The notes beneath the pieces were generated by a model. That model worked only from the letters and a program-made list of their open reading frames with translations, searched no databases and had not been told where the DNA came from. A stretch of DNA of 64,000 bases from Candidatus Opimibacter iunctus (lineage in GTDB: Bacteria > Bacteroidota > Bacteroidia > Chitinophagales > Saprospiraceae). This document shows, piece by piece, positions 46,192 through 54,780 of the stretch; the stretch's first letter is position 1, and every line of letters begins with the position of its first letter. The stretch lies in the NCBI GenBank assembly GCA_016716665.1, contig JADJVH010000018.1, positions 1 to 64,000 of the forward strand, written 5' to 3'. The position numbers and the translations under genes were made by a program.

Positions 46192-46283
46192 TGTTGTCTT
46201 TTTATGTGCATGGTCGACCAGTTAGTATATGCGTAGTACGACCGATAGGGAGCATTATTGCATAAACAGTGTTGGGGGATGTT

Positions 46284-47513
46284 TTAAATTCGTCTAGAAG
46301 CAACTGTTTCTTGGATAAAAATATTACCATCGAATGAACGCCCTACATTAATTTTATGGTATCTCTTATTGCATCCAATTTGACCATAACATCCCAGCAC
46401 ATCTGAACAGAGCTGCTTTTTGTAAAACCATTTCGGCGTATTTGAACTTCTAAAATCAAGAATACAATCATGTCTAACTGCTGATGATAGAAGATGCCCC
46501 AAAGAACCTTTTTTTGCAGGTTTGATTACCAAATTTCGAGAAATAACTTCATTATTGACTATATCAAAGCCCAATATCTTGCCTTGATTGAACTCATAAC
46601 CAAATGCATAATATTTTGTACCAAACATTATTTTTAACCAATATCCTGTTTCTTCTTCTTTTGGATATATGGTTAGGTGCCCATTATGTGCTGAAAGTAC
46701 CAATTTTGTTGAACTGCCTTCAATATCCAAAATATGGCCAATGTTTTCTGCCATATATTTAGCACGATTTAAGCTATTCGTTCTTTCACTGTTTATTTCT
46801 GTTTTACAAAAATATAGCAGGTTTTTTATTACGGTTATGGTCGTTTTTTTAAAATCTTCATTTTGGTCGGATTCTAAAATCTTTGTTTCCAAAGTAATTG
46901 TAAATACTGATAATCTTGGGAGGATGCTCCTGGCCAACTGCTTATCTCTGGTTGATTGCAGTTTTAAAAGGTCCTTAAGCAATATGGAGTCTGAGTTGGT
47001 AAAATTATAATCTATCAGACGCTGAATAGATTTCAGATATTCTACTCCGCCCTTGGCCATTTGGCAATCAAAACCATAAAACTTAACTCTCTCATCTATT
47101 GGTTTTTCTTTGTTAAATTCTCGCATCCATTCAATAAGATCTACGAATTCTTGAATCTCCCACACACCGTAGTTGAGGTATTTTAAGCCTGCTTTGGCAC
47201 TTCCATTTCCAAAAAGAACGTAATCATTTATCTTCAATGCTTCAGAAAAACCAGCTTCTAATGCAAAAATTCTAAATCCTGCGTTTTCTACCAACCATTT
47301 AAAGCTATTTGCCTTGTGTGTAAAAAAACTTCCTTGGCCATGAGATGCTTCTCCAAGCCCTATTATTTGGATATCGTGCCTTGTAGTCAGATAGCTCATT
47401 CCAAATGACTGATCGATTTTTACAGCATGGTCTTTAACCCAATCAACGACTAAATTTGATTGAGCATGAGACCAGTTCACTATCAAAACTAATGCGATTA
47501 TTATGCTTTTCAT
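46284..47513 (-). CDS. Erythromycin-esterase-like secreted protein
   Basis: I start at ATG 47513 (409 residues) because MKSIIIALVLIVNWSHAQ is a proper signal peptide; upstream in-frame codons back to 47612 look non-coding. The body matches the erythromycin esterase/succinoglycan-biosynthesis-like family: IIGLGEASHGQGSFFTHK (His and Glu of the active site), FRIFALEAGFSEALKINDY, VDLIEWMREFNKEKP, VKFYGFDCQM, KLVLSAHNGHL. Family members hydrolyse macrolide lactones or unrelated esters; this periplasmic version in a Bacteroidota genome probably has another substrate (inference). Codon usage is more A+T-rich than in neighbours (for example TTTTTTAAAATC stretches), hinting at later acquisition. Confidence 0.88.
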   Translation of the reverse strand: MKSIIIALVLIVNWSHAQSNLVVDWVKDHAVKIDQSFGMSYLTTRHDIQIIGLGEASHGQGSFFTHKANSFKWLVENAGFRIFALEAGFSEALKINDYVLFGNGSAKAGLKYLNYGVWEIQEFVDLIEWMREFNKEKPIDERVKFYGFDCQMAKGGVEYLKSIQRLIDYNFTNSDSILLKDLLKLQSTRDKQLARSILPRLSVFTITLETKILESDQNEDFKKTTITVIKNLLYFCKTEINSERTNSLNRAKYMAENIGHILDIEGSSTKLVLSAHNGHLTIYPKEEETGYWLKIMFGTKYYAFGYEFNQGKILGFDIVNNEVISRNLVIKPAKKGSLGHLLSSAVRHDCILDFRSSNTPKWFYKKQLCSDVLGCYGQIGCNKRYHKINVGRSFDGNIFIQETVASRRI

Positions 47514-47798
47514 TTTTCTATAATATTCACCAACACATATATCTACACAACCAAAAATATGGCATTCCAAATAAATATCAACATTTTGATGGTTCGTTTT
47601 TCTTATCCCCATTGCTGGGATACAAACGGTTACTGAGCTGCGTCGTGCTGAGCGGTGTTGGAGTATACCGCATGTTTAGTGAGCTGTCGCAAAAGATGAG
47701 GTTAGCAGGTCGAAGTATTCGCTTTTTATCTACCCGTATCCTTGCAGTATAGATGGCTCTGGATGATTTTACGAGATGGCCGCTCGTAGGCTAATAAT

Positions 47799-47878
47799 AT
47801 TGATAGGTTGATGAGTTGATGAGTTGATGGGTTGATGATTTGATAGGTTGATGGGTTGATAGGTTGATAGGTTGATGC
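47799..47878. repeat. 8-bp tandem satellite, unit GTTGATRG
   Basis: Ten consecutive 8-bp units (GTTGATAG, GTTGATGA, GTTGATGG and one TTTGATAG). Same unit and phase as the array at 9644-9710. Confidence 0.9.
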
Positions 47879-47880
47879 TT

Positions 47881-47903
47881 AAACGTAGTAGTCACTACGT
47901 TTT
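47881..47903 (-). terminator. Possible terminator of the six-gene surface operon
   Basis: The hairpin AAACGTAGT / ACTACGTTT (9-bp stem, 4-nt loop) lies 95 bp past the stop of the last operon gene. On the minus strand it is followed by only a short T-run (TTT of the arm), so efficiency is doubtful. Confidence 0.5.
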
Positions 47904-47997
47904 ACGCTTTGCCATTTATCAATTGCCGATTGAATCACTACAAAACCTGTTTCCTGACAGTCACTCTGCACTATGCTCTATGCCCTCTGCATAAATC

Positions 47998-50900
47998 CTA
48001 CCTGATCAACGTCACCGTTGATATCCTCTCCCCAGACTCCCCGGTAGCCTGGTCCGTGTAGACCACATGCACGACAAAGACACCTGGATCAAGCGGCTTG
48101 CCCCGATGCGTACCATCCCAGGCCGCATCAAGGCTGTTGGCTTCAAAGATTTTTTCACCAAAGCGACCAAAGACCGTCCACAAGACTTCGCTCAAACCAT
48201 AAGCTTCTATCCTGACCTCATCATTCTGGCCATCTCCATTGGGTGAAAATACATTGGGCACATACATGACTACCCGGTTGTCAACACAGACCTGTCTGGA
48301 CAACGAATCCATGCATCCCAGTTCATTGGTGACCAACATCCTGATGGTAAATTCACCAATGAGATGATAATCATGTGAGAGCAGTTCTCCAGGCACGATC
48401 GGCATCGAGCCGGTGCCATCACCATAATCGATCCAGCCTGCTGTATAGCCAGTTGATAAATCTATGATCTGTACGGTATTGTCAATAATGTCCACGCATG
48501 ACTTATTGGGGATGACAGTAAAGTTTGCACTGAGCGGAGGTGGCCCGGGAATCGCCACGTCATATGATTGCTTACATCCACTAAAGAGCTCTACTACTTC
48601 AGCCTGATACAGCCCGGGCTTGCCTTCGAGATAGGTATTCTCCAATATCGTATCGAGTTGCCAGTACACTGCATATTGATCGGGCAGTGGAGGTACGATT
48701 TCAACATAGCTGGTATCCTCATAGCACACGGGTGGCCCGGTGACTATGTCGATATCAAACGGCTGATGGACATACAATAACGATGTACCGGTATATGGCT
48801 GCGAACAACCGTCAGTCACTGTCACCGTATAGATCGTAGTCGATGGTGGATTGACGATATGGCTAAAGCCAAATCCTAATCCCTGGTCCCAACTCGAGCG
48901 GAGGTTTCCTATGCCTCCGGTAGCACTTGCTGCGATCACCGCATTTTCACCAAAGCAAATCGAATCCGGCGGACTGGTCACACCACTGATTGGTGAGGTC
49001 ACACTAAAGAATATGCGCTCATCAGAAGCACAAGGCCCTGTACCTCGTGTATAGTACAACTCATGTGTCCCAGTGCCCAGCATCGATGGATTGAAGATGG
49101 GCATTGAAGGAGCTCCATTGATATAGAATGTACCACCCGGCGGACTGATGACCACACTGATCGAAGTGTCCTTGAAACAATACACCTGGTCTACACCAGT
49201 GATACTGACTTGCTGGCGCAGTATGATCTCGATGCTGTCAGTGGTCATACACCCTGAAGGCGCTGTGTAGTAGACAGGATGCATGCCCGGCGGCAACAAT
49301 TGCGGATCAAACAATCCACTTACTCCATCCAGAAATCCGGGACCAGACCATGTTCCTCCTGGAGGTGTGGCAGTGAGTAATAATGCAGGACTCAATTCAC
49401 AGAAACTGTAATCCGGTATATCCGCATACGCTTCAACATTGATAGTGAAACTATCCCTACAACTCAGTGCATCGAAATAGATTGTATGCACACCAGGACC
49501 CGCGAGCAATGGATTGAAATACCACTCATCATTACTCTCTGTTATTGTAGGGCCAGAAAATGTTCCCCACCCCGGGCCGTAGTCAGCTATGTCACTGATG
49601 CGGATCCACTCATCCTCCAGGCAATATGAAACTGGTTGATACAAGTCTGCATATGGATCGATGAGATAGAGCCTGAATACATCCGTACATCCATTTGCTG
49701 AAATGGTATAATCATACTCACCAGGACTGAGGGCGCTGACATCAAAGGCATTGATGGCTGGCAGATATGTACCAGCGCCAGACCAGGTACCCGGCCTGCT
49801 GAGCATTAAGAGTGAGTCTGCGATACACAAGGTCTGATCAGGCCCCGCCCATAGCTCCTGGACAAACACCTGCATCGTATCTGTGCAACCTTGCATGGTA
49901 TACACATAGGTATAGGTCTGATTGGGCGCCACGATCCAGCCACGTACTCTACCAAGGATGGAATTGACAATGCCCGGCCCGCTCCAGTTGCCACCGTATG
50001 GATTGGCCACGAGATCAAATTCCTGCGAACTACATATCGTATCCACCACGGGCATAATGATACTGTCACTGACATTGATTTGTTTCCAGGCCACACATCC
50101 ATTGGGTGCGGTATAGTTGACATAATTCATGCCTGCTGTGACCGGACTATACAGGCCGTTGGTGGTGATATTCGTTCCCTGCCAAATCCCTCCCAGTGGC
50201 ATACCGCCATTGACTGTAAACGAAGGAGCGTTTAAGCAAGCGGCTTCGATACTTCCTGCATGAACAGGAAGCACATATACGGTATCGTAAGCCTCACAAC
50301 CATTTGGGGCTACATAGGTCACGATATCGGTGTTGAGCCCGTTGCTCTGGTACCATCGCCAGAACTGATAGCGGCCTTCGACCTGATGCCATTCGGGAAT
50401 GATAGTCGAATAATATCTTCCACCAGGCAGGCTGGATTGATAAAAGTGATCGCCCATGCTTGAACACACCGTATCCTGCACAGGATTGAGGATGACAGGA
50501 TTTTCAAGCGGAATGTAATTGTATTGGGCAGTGGCGGTCTCCATACTCACCGGATCCGTCACCGTGATGGATATCAGTATTGGCACATTCGTACATACAT
50601 CTACCTGTGCCTGGTCCAGCCCTGTATGACTCCACATGTATTCATAAGGTACACCTGCATCTCCAATGATCTCTGCCATGACACTGCCACAATCACCCGC
50701 GCAGGCATCATCCACGAGATTGATTACTACATTGAATGGACAGTTCATCAGTTCAAAGACAACATTGGCTCCGACATCATGCCACTCTCCACAGGCATCC
50801 TGTATCGCACCATTGAATAATAAACGGTATGTACCCGGGCTCGACAGTGGTGTTGCAAACACTACTTCAAACAACTGTCCCAATGAACCTGACGTGCAAT

Positions 50901-51528
50901 CAAGTGGGTTGATCTGCGCTATCGCAGGACCTCCCGGCCCGAGGATGGTAAAGTTGCCCGCTGTCATCTGATCACAATCCACTGGTGTCGAAAACTGAAA
51001 GGTCGATGAAGGCATTGGACAATCCAGCACGCTTACAACGGACAGGGTAGGAGGAACCGGATCATCAATCTCTACGGACCAGTCAAGGTCCCAGCCGTTG
51101 GCTACAATATTGTCATCACTTGTAAAATGAAAAGTCACACATCCGCTTGTCGCCACGAGTACAGGAGGCGGTTGAATACTTCCGGTGAGCATCGCCAGCA
51201 AAGGGGACGCGGTGTTTGGCCCATCATAGACGGCAAGCACATCATAAGTGTCTTCGCAAGAGAAGAAATTGAATGCAATGATGATCTCAGTAGCACCATC
51301 TACACAGACAGTAAAGGTGTAATCTTCATTATGGTCATATTGTCCTGTCTCCGGTCCGTTGTCGCTATCAGTCAGTTTACCATTGCAGTCATCGACGAGC
51401 GCATTTTGCATGACATACGTCGCCTGTGCTGCACTACCATGAGTATACAACATGCATATCATAAACATGCAGGACAAGAAAAGTATTCTTGTTGCGCGGT
51501 ATGGTTGATAAGCTATAGTATTCTGCAT
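47998..51528 (-). CDS. Large T9SS type-B surface protein (CUB, Ig-like repeats, PKD, CHU_C)
   Basis: The 1,176-residue protein has a signal peptide (to about residue 35, GSAAQA), a CUB-like domain (about 38-155: DDCNGKLTDSDNGPETGQYDH, CVTFHFTSDDN), an Ig-like domain (about 160-270), then seven to nine repeats of about 80 residues marked by GTWSGPG/GIWQGTN motifs and paired Cys, a PKD domain (about 1015-1085, DYGDGTGS ... HDYHLIGEFTIRMLVTNELGC) and a CHU_C gliding-type terminal domain (VYVPNVFSPNGDGQNDEV ... VFGRFGEKIFEA, AAWDGTHRGKPLDPGVFVV). CHU_C is the type B T9SS export signal, so it is secreted and probably adhesive. ATG directly follows the preceding gene's TAG; it is the last gene of the operon. 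Confidence 0.93.
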   Translation of the reverse strand: MQNTIAYQPYRATRILFLSCMFMICMLYTHGSAAQATYVMQNALVDDCNGKLTDSDNGPETGQYDHNEDYTFTVCVDGATEIIIAFNFFSCEDTYDVLAVYDGPNTASPLLAMLTGSIQPPPVLVATSGCVTFHFTSDDNIVANGWDLDWSVEIDDPVPPTLSVVSVLDCPMPSSTFQFSTPVDCDQMTAGNFTILGPGGPAIAQINPLDCTSGSLGQLFEVVFATPLSSPGTYRLLFNGAIQDACGEWHDVGANVVFELMNCPFNVVINLVDDACAGDCGSVMAEIIGDAGVPYEYMWSHTGLDQAQVDVCTNVPILISITVTDPVSMETATAQYNYIPLENPVILNPVQDTVCSSMGDHFYQSSLPGGRYYSTIIPEWHQVEGRYQFWRWYQSNGLNTDIVTYVAPNGCEAYDTVYVLPVHAGSIEAACLNAPSFTVNGGMPLGGIWQGTNITTNGLYSPVTAGMNYVNYTAPNGCVAWKQINVSDSIIMPVVDTICSSQEFDLVANPYGGNWSGPGIVNSILGRVRGWIVAPNQTYTYVYTMQGCTDTMQVFVQELWAGPDQTLCIADSLLMLSRPGTWSGAGTYLPAINAFDVSALSPGEYDYTISANGCTDVFRLYLIDPYADLYQPVSYCLEDEWIRISDIADYGPGWGTFSGPTITESNDEWYFNPLLAGPGVHTIYFDALSCRDSFTINVEAYADIPDYSFCELSPALLLTATPPGGTWSGPGFLDGVSGLFDPQLLPPGMHPVYYTAPSGCMTTDSIEIILRQQVSITGVDQVYCFKDTSISVVISPPGGTFYINGAPSMPIFNPSMLGTGTHELYYTRGTGPCASDERIFFSVTSPISGVTSPPDSICFGENAVIAASATGGIGNLRSSWDQGLGFGFSHIVNPPSTTIYTVTVTDGCSQPYTGTSLLYVHQPFDIDIVTGPPVCYEDTSYVEIVPPLPDQYAVYWQLDTILENTYLEGKPGLYQAEVVELFSGCKQSYDVAIPGPPPLSANFTVIPNKSCVDIIDNTVQIIDLSTGYTAGWIDYGDGTGSMPIVPGELLSHDYHLIGEFTIRMLVTNELGCMDSLSRQVCVDNRVVMYVPNVFSPNGDGQNDEVRIEAYGLSEVLWTVFGRFGEKIFEANSLDAAWDGTHRGKPLDPGVFVVHVVYTDQATGESGERISTVTLIR

Positions 51529-51957
51529 CTATTCTCTGGTGATGGCTACAAAATCCGTTTCGATCACATTGCTCTCGTTGCCGGCCCTGTCGATCATCTT
51601 GATTTCAAACTTCGTATTCTCCACAGCTCCGTTTCCAAAGAGAAACAAGCTTGGAAATTCTATGGTCAGCTCTCCCTGGATAGGTACGCTCACATCAGGA
51701 GGCGCGAGCGGGCCTACATAGAATCCATCAAAGGCCTCCAGACGGATATCCCTTACATACAAGGCATATTGCTGCGGATCTTCAAAGCCTATGTCTCCGT
51801 CGCCATCTTTGTAAGAGATACGGATTGTCAGCACATCTTCATACTGACGGATAGTATCATTGGATAGCCCGACCAGTTCGATTGCAGGTACATTGGAGTA
51901 GGTGATATCATCCTCTTTGTTGCACCCGATGAGGAGCAGCAATGCGGGGATGAGCAT
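51529..51957 (-). CDS. Small Ig-like lipoprotein
   Basis: Start at ATG 51957 gives 142 residues with a lipoprotein signal (MLIPALLLLIGCNKED, Cys at 12) and 4 bp spacing from the upstream stop. The mature part is a single beta-sandwich: IELVGLSNDTIRQYEDVLTIRISYKDGDGDIGFED, LTIEFPSLFLFGNG, FEIKMIDRAGNESNVIETDFV. The DGDGDIGFED stretch is a potential calcium-binding loop typical of cadherin/Ig-like domains. It is fifth in the six-gene operon; a structural or binding role at the outer membrane is inference. Confidence 0.88.
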   Translation of the reverse strand: MLIPALLLLIGCNKEDDITYSNVPAIELVGLSNDTIRQYEDVLTIRISYKDGDGDIGFEDPQQYALYVRDIRLEAFDGFYVGPLAPPDVSVPIQGELTIEFPSLFLFGNGAVENTKFEIKMIDRAGNESNVIETDFVAITRE

Positions 51958-51961
51958 CAGC

Positions 51962-52903
51962 TTACTCCGCCCAGCGGAAGGACATATAACTCTTGATATA
52001 GAAGATACCATTGTCTGTAGGGATTTCGGTCACAGGGTTCTGATCGTCCTGGACGTATACTCTGAAATACCATTGCTCCTGCCCTGCATCAAACTCAGCC
52101 GCAGGATCAATGTCGATATAATGTGTGTATGCCACGACATCTCCATAGAAGCCCCTTTCGTACCGTGGGCTTGCGAGGATTTGCAATGTCTTTTGTTCTG
52201 CACTGCCAAATGAATTTGCATTGGCAGAAAATGAGATTCGATTGTATTGCAGGTCCTGTGGCATCAGGATGTCATGCCTGAAGGCAAAGTATAATCTTAC
52301 ACTTGACGCTGCAGGAGGCATGACCAATGGACCTGTTTCTCCACCACGGGCCATCCATTGATCCGCTTCTGATGCGCCGGCACCCAGCAGCACAGGAGCA
52401 GGATAGGCGACCTGACGCACATTGCCCATGATGTCAGGCGCACCGTTATTGATCCAGGTCTCGATGTTGCTGATGTATTGCGCTTTTTTCTCTGGCCAGT
52501 CTGAATCAGGTTCGATCTGTATAGGCATGGCAGGTGTGAGTTGATTCCTTAGACGAGCCAGCAGTACTGAGGTTTGTGGTTTGTATGGTTCTACCCTGAA
52601 GTTGTAGTTACCATCATTTTTGATCGGCACCTGGTATACAAGGGTATTGTATGCGCTGTTCATCGTCCGGTAGTCCGGCTCGAAGGTGCCATCATGGCAT
52701 CCTGAATTGGCACAGGTAGGCTTGAGGATATTCTGGTAGATCCCGGCAATGGAGGCAGGCTCTGGATTGATAAATTCAAATCCTACGGTATCCTGATTGA
52801 CTACCTGCCCGTCAAATGGATTGACAGGGACTTCATCATTGCACGCTATCCACAAGATGGACAGCATGGCTAATATGCTAAAGACTATCGTGCGCATCAT
52901 CAT
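51962..52903 (-). CDS. Lipoprotein with CX4CH cytochrome-like motif
   Basis: The 313-residue protein has a lipobox (SILAMLSILWIACND, Cys21). Near the start of the mature protein it shows ILKPTCANSGCHDG: Cys64, Cys69 and His70, a CX4CH spacing rather than the usual CXXCH heme-attachment motif, in the sequence context seen in cytochrome-c-like domains of planctomycete-type secreted proteins (YRTMNSAYNTLVYQ, PAMPIQIEPDSDWPEKKAQYISNIETWINNGAPD). The second half (about 160-313) is beta-rich (VRLYFAFRHDILMPQDLQYNRISFS). Start ATG overlaps the preceding TGA (ATGATG). Heme binding is possible but unproven. Confidence 0.85.
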   Translation of the reverse strand: MMMRTIVFSILAMLSILWIACNDEVPVNPFDGQVVNQDTVGFEFINPEPASIAGIYQNILKPTCANSGCHDGTFEPDYRTMNSAYNTLVYQVPIKNDGNYNFRVEPYKPQTSVLLARLRNQLTPAMPIQIEPDSDWPEKKAQYISNIETWINNGAPDIMGNVRQVAYPAPVLLGAGASEADQWMARGGETGPLVMPPAASSVRLYFAFRHDILMPQDLQYNRISFSANANSFGSAEQKTLQILASPRYERGFYGDVVAYTHYIDIDPAAEFDAGQEQWYFRVYVQDDQNPVTEIPTDNGIFYIKSYMSFRWAE

Positions 52904-54255
52904 ATCCGGTCAAAGAGTGAACGCGCAGCAGGATCGAGGAGCCCCTGGCTGGTGATGAGTTGCTTGACGCCAAACAGGTCAGCGATCGTAGGTACGATAT
53001 CTGCGGAGTCACCCACAGGATTGTCTACGCTCCCTACACGCAGGTTGCCATCGATACCAGGTCCAGCCATCAGGCTGAATATGCGTCTTGTGTTTTCATT
53101 GTTGCCCGAGTGGTCGTAGGCATACCAGTCATTGTCATCCTGAATCGGATTGTGTTCGAGATCTCTTCCATGCTCGGGCATCACGATCATGGTGGTTCGT
53201 CCTGCCATCTCAGGGATGCGTTGTATCTCACGCCACAGGAAACCTACTCCATGATCTGCCCTGTGCAGGTTCTTGAGATAAGCAGTATAGTCACCATGGC
53301 ATACATCGATATTGGTCATATCCACGACCATCAGTTTTGGTTTAAACCAATTGAGTACTTCTACTGCATAGCCTATTGTCTTGAGGTCACCATTATCATT
53401 CACAGGAGGCAGGGTTACATTGCCCGCATTGACTTTTAGGAAGGTGTTCCTGACAAACTCCTTGATCTTGATTTCTTCGTCTACTTCATTGTAGAGGTGT
53501 GCGATCTCGAGTCCTTGTTGCTGGAAGTTCTGGTTGAGAAACTCACGCATCTCCAGGATCATCTCCCATTCGGTATCGGGGTGATAATTTTTAAAATTCA
53601 TAAAGTGCGCCATGCCCGGCTCACCAAAGGTGGTCGTCGGTGCGATAAAGTTGCCGCCATACATTCTGCCATAGGCTTCATGGGCGGAGTAGTTGAGGAG
53701 TGGCCTTGATCCGGTGATGCCTACGCTGACAAACCAGCAGTCGGTGGCTTTAAAGCCGGCATGTTTTCGGAGGTATTCGAAGATGGTCGGGGATGCTGGC
53801 CGGCTCCTGAGGCCTTGCGTGACGTAATAGTTGCCTGACACGCCTGTGCTCAGTCCATTGAAGTGCCCTGCGCCTCCTTTCGAAACTCGCATTTCCGGAA
53901 AGAGCGTACCGATCTGGTCGAGCGGTGTCTGCAGGATCGGATCGATGGGGATTCCTCCGATGATATTGTTGGCGGTATCATCCTGTCCGTATGCGATTTT
54001 ATCATTTGGGGGTGCTCCGGTGAGCAGGTTGTACATGATATTGCCTTCCACATTTTCATTCTGTCCTTCGGCGAGGTACCGTTGCAACACTGATTCCTGC
54101 TGGCGTACACCGCCGGCAAATAAAACGAAGACCACATATTCAGAAAGTGGTGGCGTGGTGGTCATGCTCAGCAAGCCTGACGGCAGTATATAGGGCATGG
54201 TGATGGCCCCTGCAGTGGCAAGCGATGAGGTGGCGATAAATTTTCTTCTTTTCAT
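52900..54255 (-). CDS. Tat-exported DUF1501-like protein (alkaline-phosphatase-like fold)
   Basis: The 451-residue protein begins with a twin-arginine signal (MKRRKFIATSSLATAGAI). It matches the DUF1501/sulfatase-like family: EYVVFVLFAGGVRQQES, GHFNGLSTGVSGNYYV, SPTIFEYLRKHAGFKATDCWF, LMVVDMTNIDVCHGDYTAYL, ADHGVGFLWREIQRIPEMAGRTTMIVMPEHGRDLEHN, DSADIVPTIADLFGV. Histidines and aspartates of an alkaline-phosphatase-type metal site (PEHGRD, DIDVCHGD) are visible. In Planctomycetes, DUF1501 proteins pair with DUF1549/DUF1553 proteins; here the upstream lipoproteins seem to fill that place. Third gene of the operon, 12 bp after the previous stop. Confidence 0.88.
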   Translation of the reverse strand: MKRRKFIATSSLATAGAITMPYILPSGLLSMTTTPPLSEYVVFVLFAGGVRQQESVLQRYLAEGQNENVEGNIMYNLLTGAPPNDKIAYGQDDTANNIIGGIPIDPILQTPLDQIGTLFPEMRVSKGGAGHFNGLSTGVSGNYYVTQGLRSRPASPTIFEYLRKHAGFKATDCWFVSVGITGSRPLLNYSAHEAYGRMYGGNFIAPTTTFGEPGMAHFMNFKNYHPDTEWEMILEMREFLNQNFQQQGLEIAHLYNEVDEEIKIKEFVRNTFLKVNAGNVTLPPVNDNGDLKTIGYAVEVLNWFKPKLMVVDMTNIDVCHGDYTAYLKNLHRADHGVGFLWREIQRIPEMAGRTTMIVMPEHGRDLEHNPIQDDNDWYAYDHSGNNENTRRIFSLMAGPGIDGNLRVGSVDNPVGDSADIVPTIADLFGVKQLITSQGLLDPAARSLFDRI

Positions 54256-54267
54256 GAGCTTGCAGGT

Positions 54268-54780
54268 TTAGTAGTGTGCGTGTTCGTTGGAGGTGGCAAA
54301 GGAAAAGAAGATCAGTTCAGGGGTGACGGCCGGACGGCTATCGATATAATTGATCATCCACTGCAGTTCTGCTTCGGTCGGTTGTCTGACCAGGAAGCGC
54401 TTGTAGGTCTCACGAACAAAAGTCTCGGGGTCTGCGCGCATGGATTCGACAGTAGGGATCTTTACTTCCGGGTCATTCATGTATTTACTTACGAGCATGT
54501 CATAAGCCACCTGCTTGTCACCGATAGATTCAATCGCATTGAGGGCTTGCAGCATCTGGTTAGGCCCGATTGCTTTTTGAAACATATTGGCATACAGGAT
54601 AGAGATATACTGTGCATGCGTCTTTGGTTTGTCCTTGGTGGAATTGACCGGGGTGATTTCCACATCGTCTACACCGTAGACATAGTATTCCTCAGCGCAT
54701 GAGGACAGCATCATCACGCACAGGATGGCAGGGATGCTGAGCATCCGAAGGATGGGACTACCTGAAGTTTGCATATTCAT
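54268..54780 (-). CDS. Operon lipoprotein, RxPTxxEL type
   Basis: The 170-residue protein has a lipobox (LCVMMLSSCAEE, Cys about 28), then a helical region: AQYISILYANMFQKAIGPNQMLQALNAIESIGDKQ and a C-terminal motif ETYKRFLVRQPTEAELQWMINYIDSRPAVTPELIFFSFATSNE. The closing motif (RQPTEAEL, then FSFATSNEHAHY) echoes the end of the upstream protein (SRAPTAAET ... MVTDEYANF) and the terminal part of DUF1553-like proteins. Start overlaps the upstream gene by 23 bp (ATG 54774 is an alternative). No catalytic residues are evident. Confidence 0.85.
   Translation of the reverse strand: MNMQTSGSPILRMLSIPAILCVMMLSSCAEEYYVYGVDDVEITPVNSTKDKPKTHAQYISILYANMFQKAIGPNQMLQALNAIESIGDKQVAYDMLVSKYMNDPEVKIPTVESMRADPETFVRETYKRFLVRQPTEAELQWMINYIDSRPAVTPELIFFSFATSNEHAHY

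Larger units (their letters stand above)
47613..47997. other. Repeat-containing intergenic region
   Basis: Holds a degenerate dispersed element (47645-47665, GTGCTGAGCGGTGTTGGAGT), the GTTGATRN satellite and a hairpin. No gene is supported; a short plus-strand frame (47456-47752) overlaps the esterase antisense and the repeat. Confidence 0.6.

Noticed and set aside
45031..47513. Antibiotic-resistance islet (beta-lactamase plus erythromycin esterase)
   Set aside because: Both belong to broad hydrolase families; motifs do not single out drug hydrolysis and no mobile element is adjacent.
47799..47878. Possible CRISPR or iteron array
   Set aside because: Units of 8 bp abut without spacers and no replication initiator gene is present.
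51127..51867. 246-codon plus-strand frame opposite the operon
   Set aside because: It is antisense to the CUB and Ig-like coding regions, with no domain, signal or start context.
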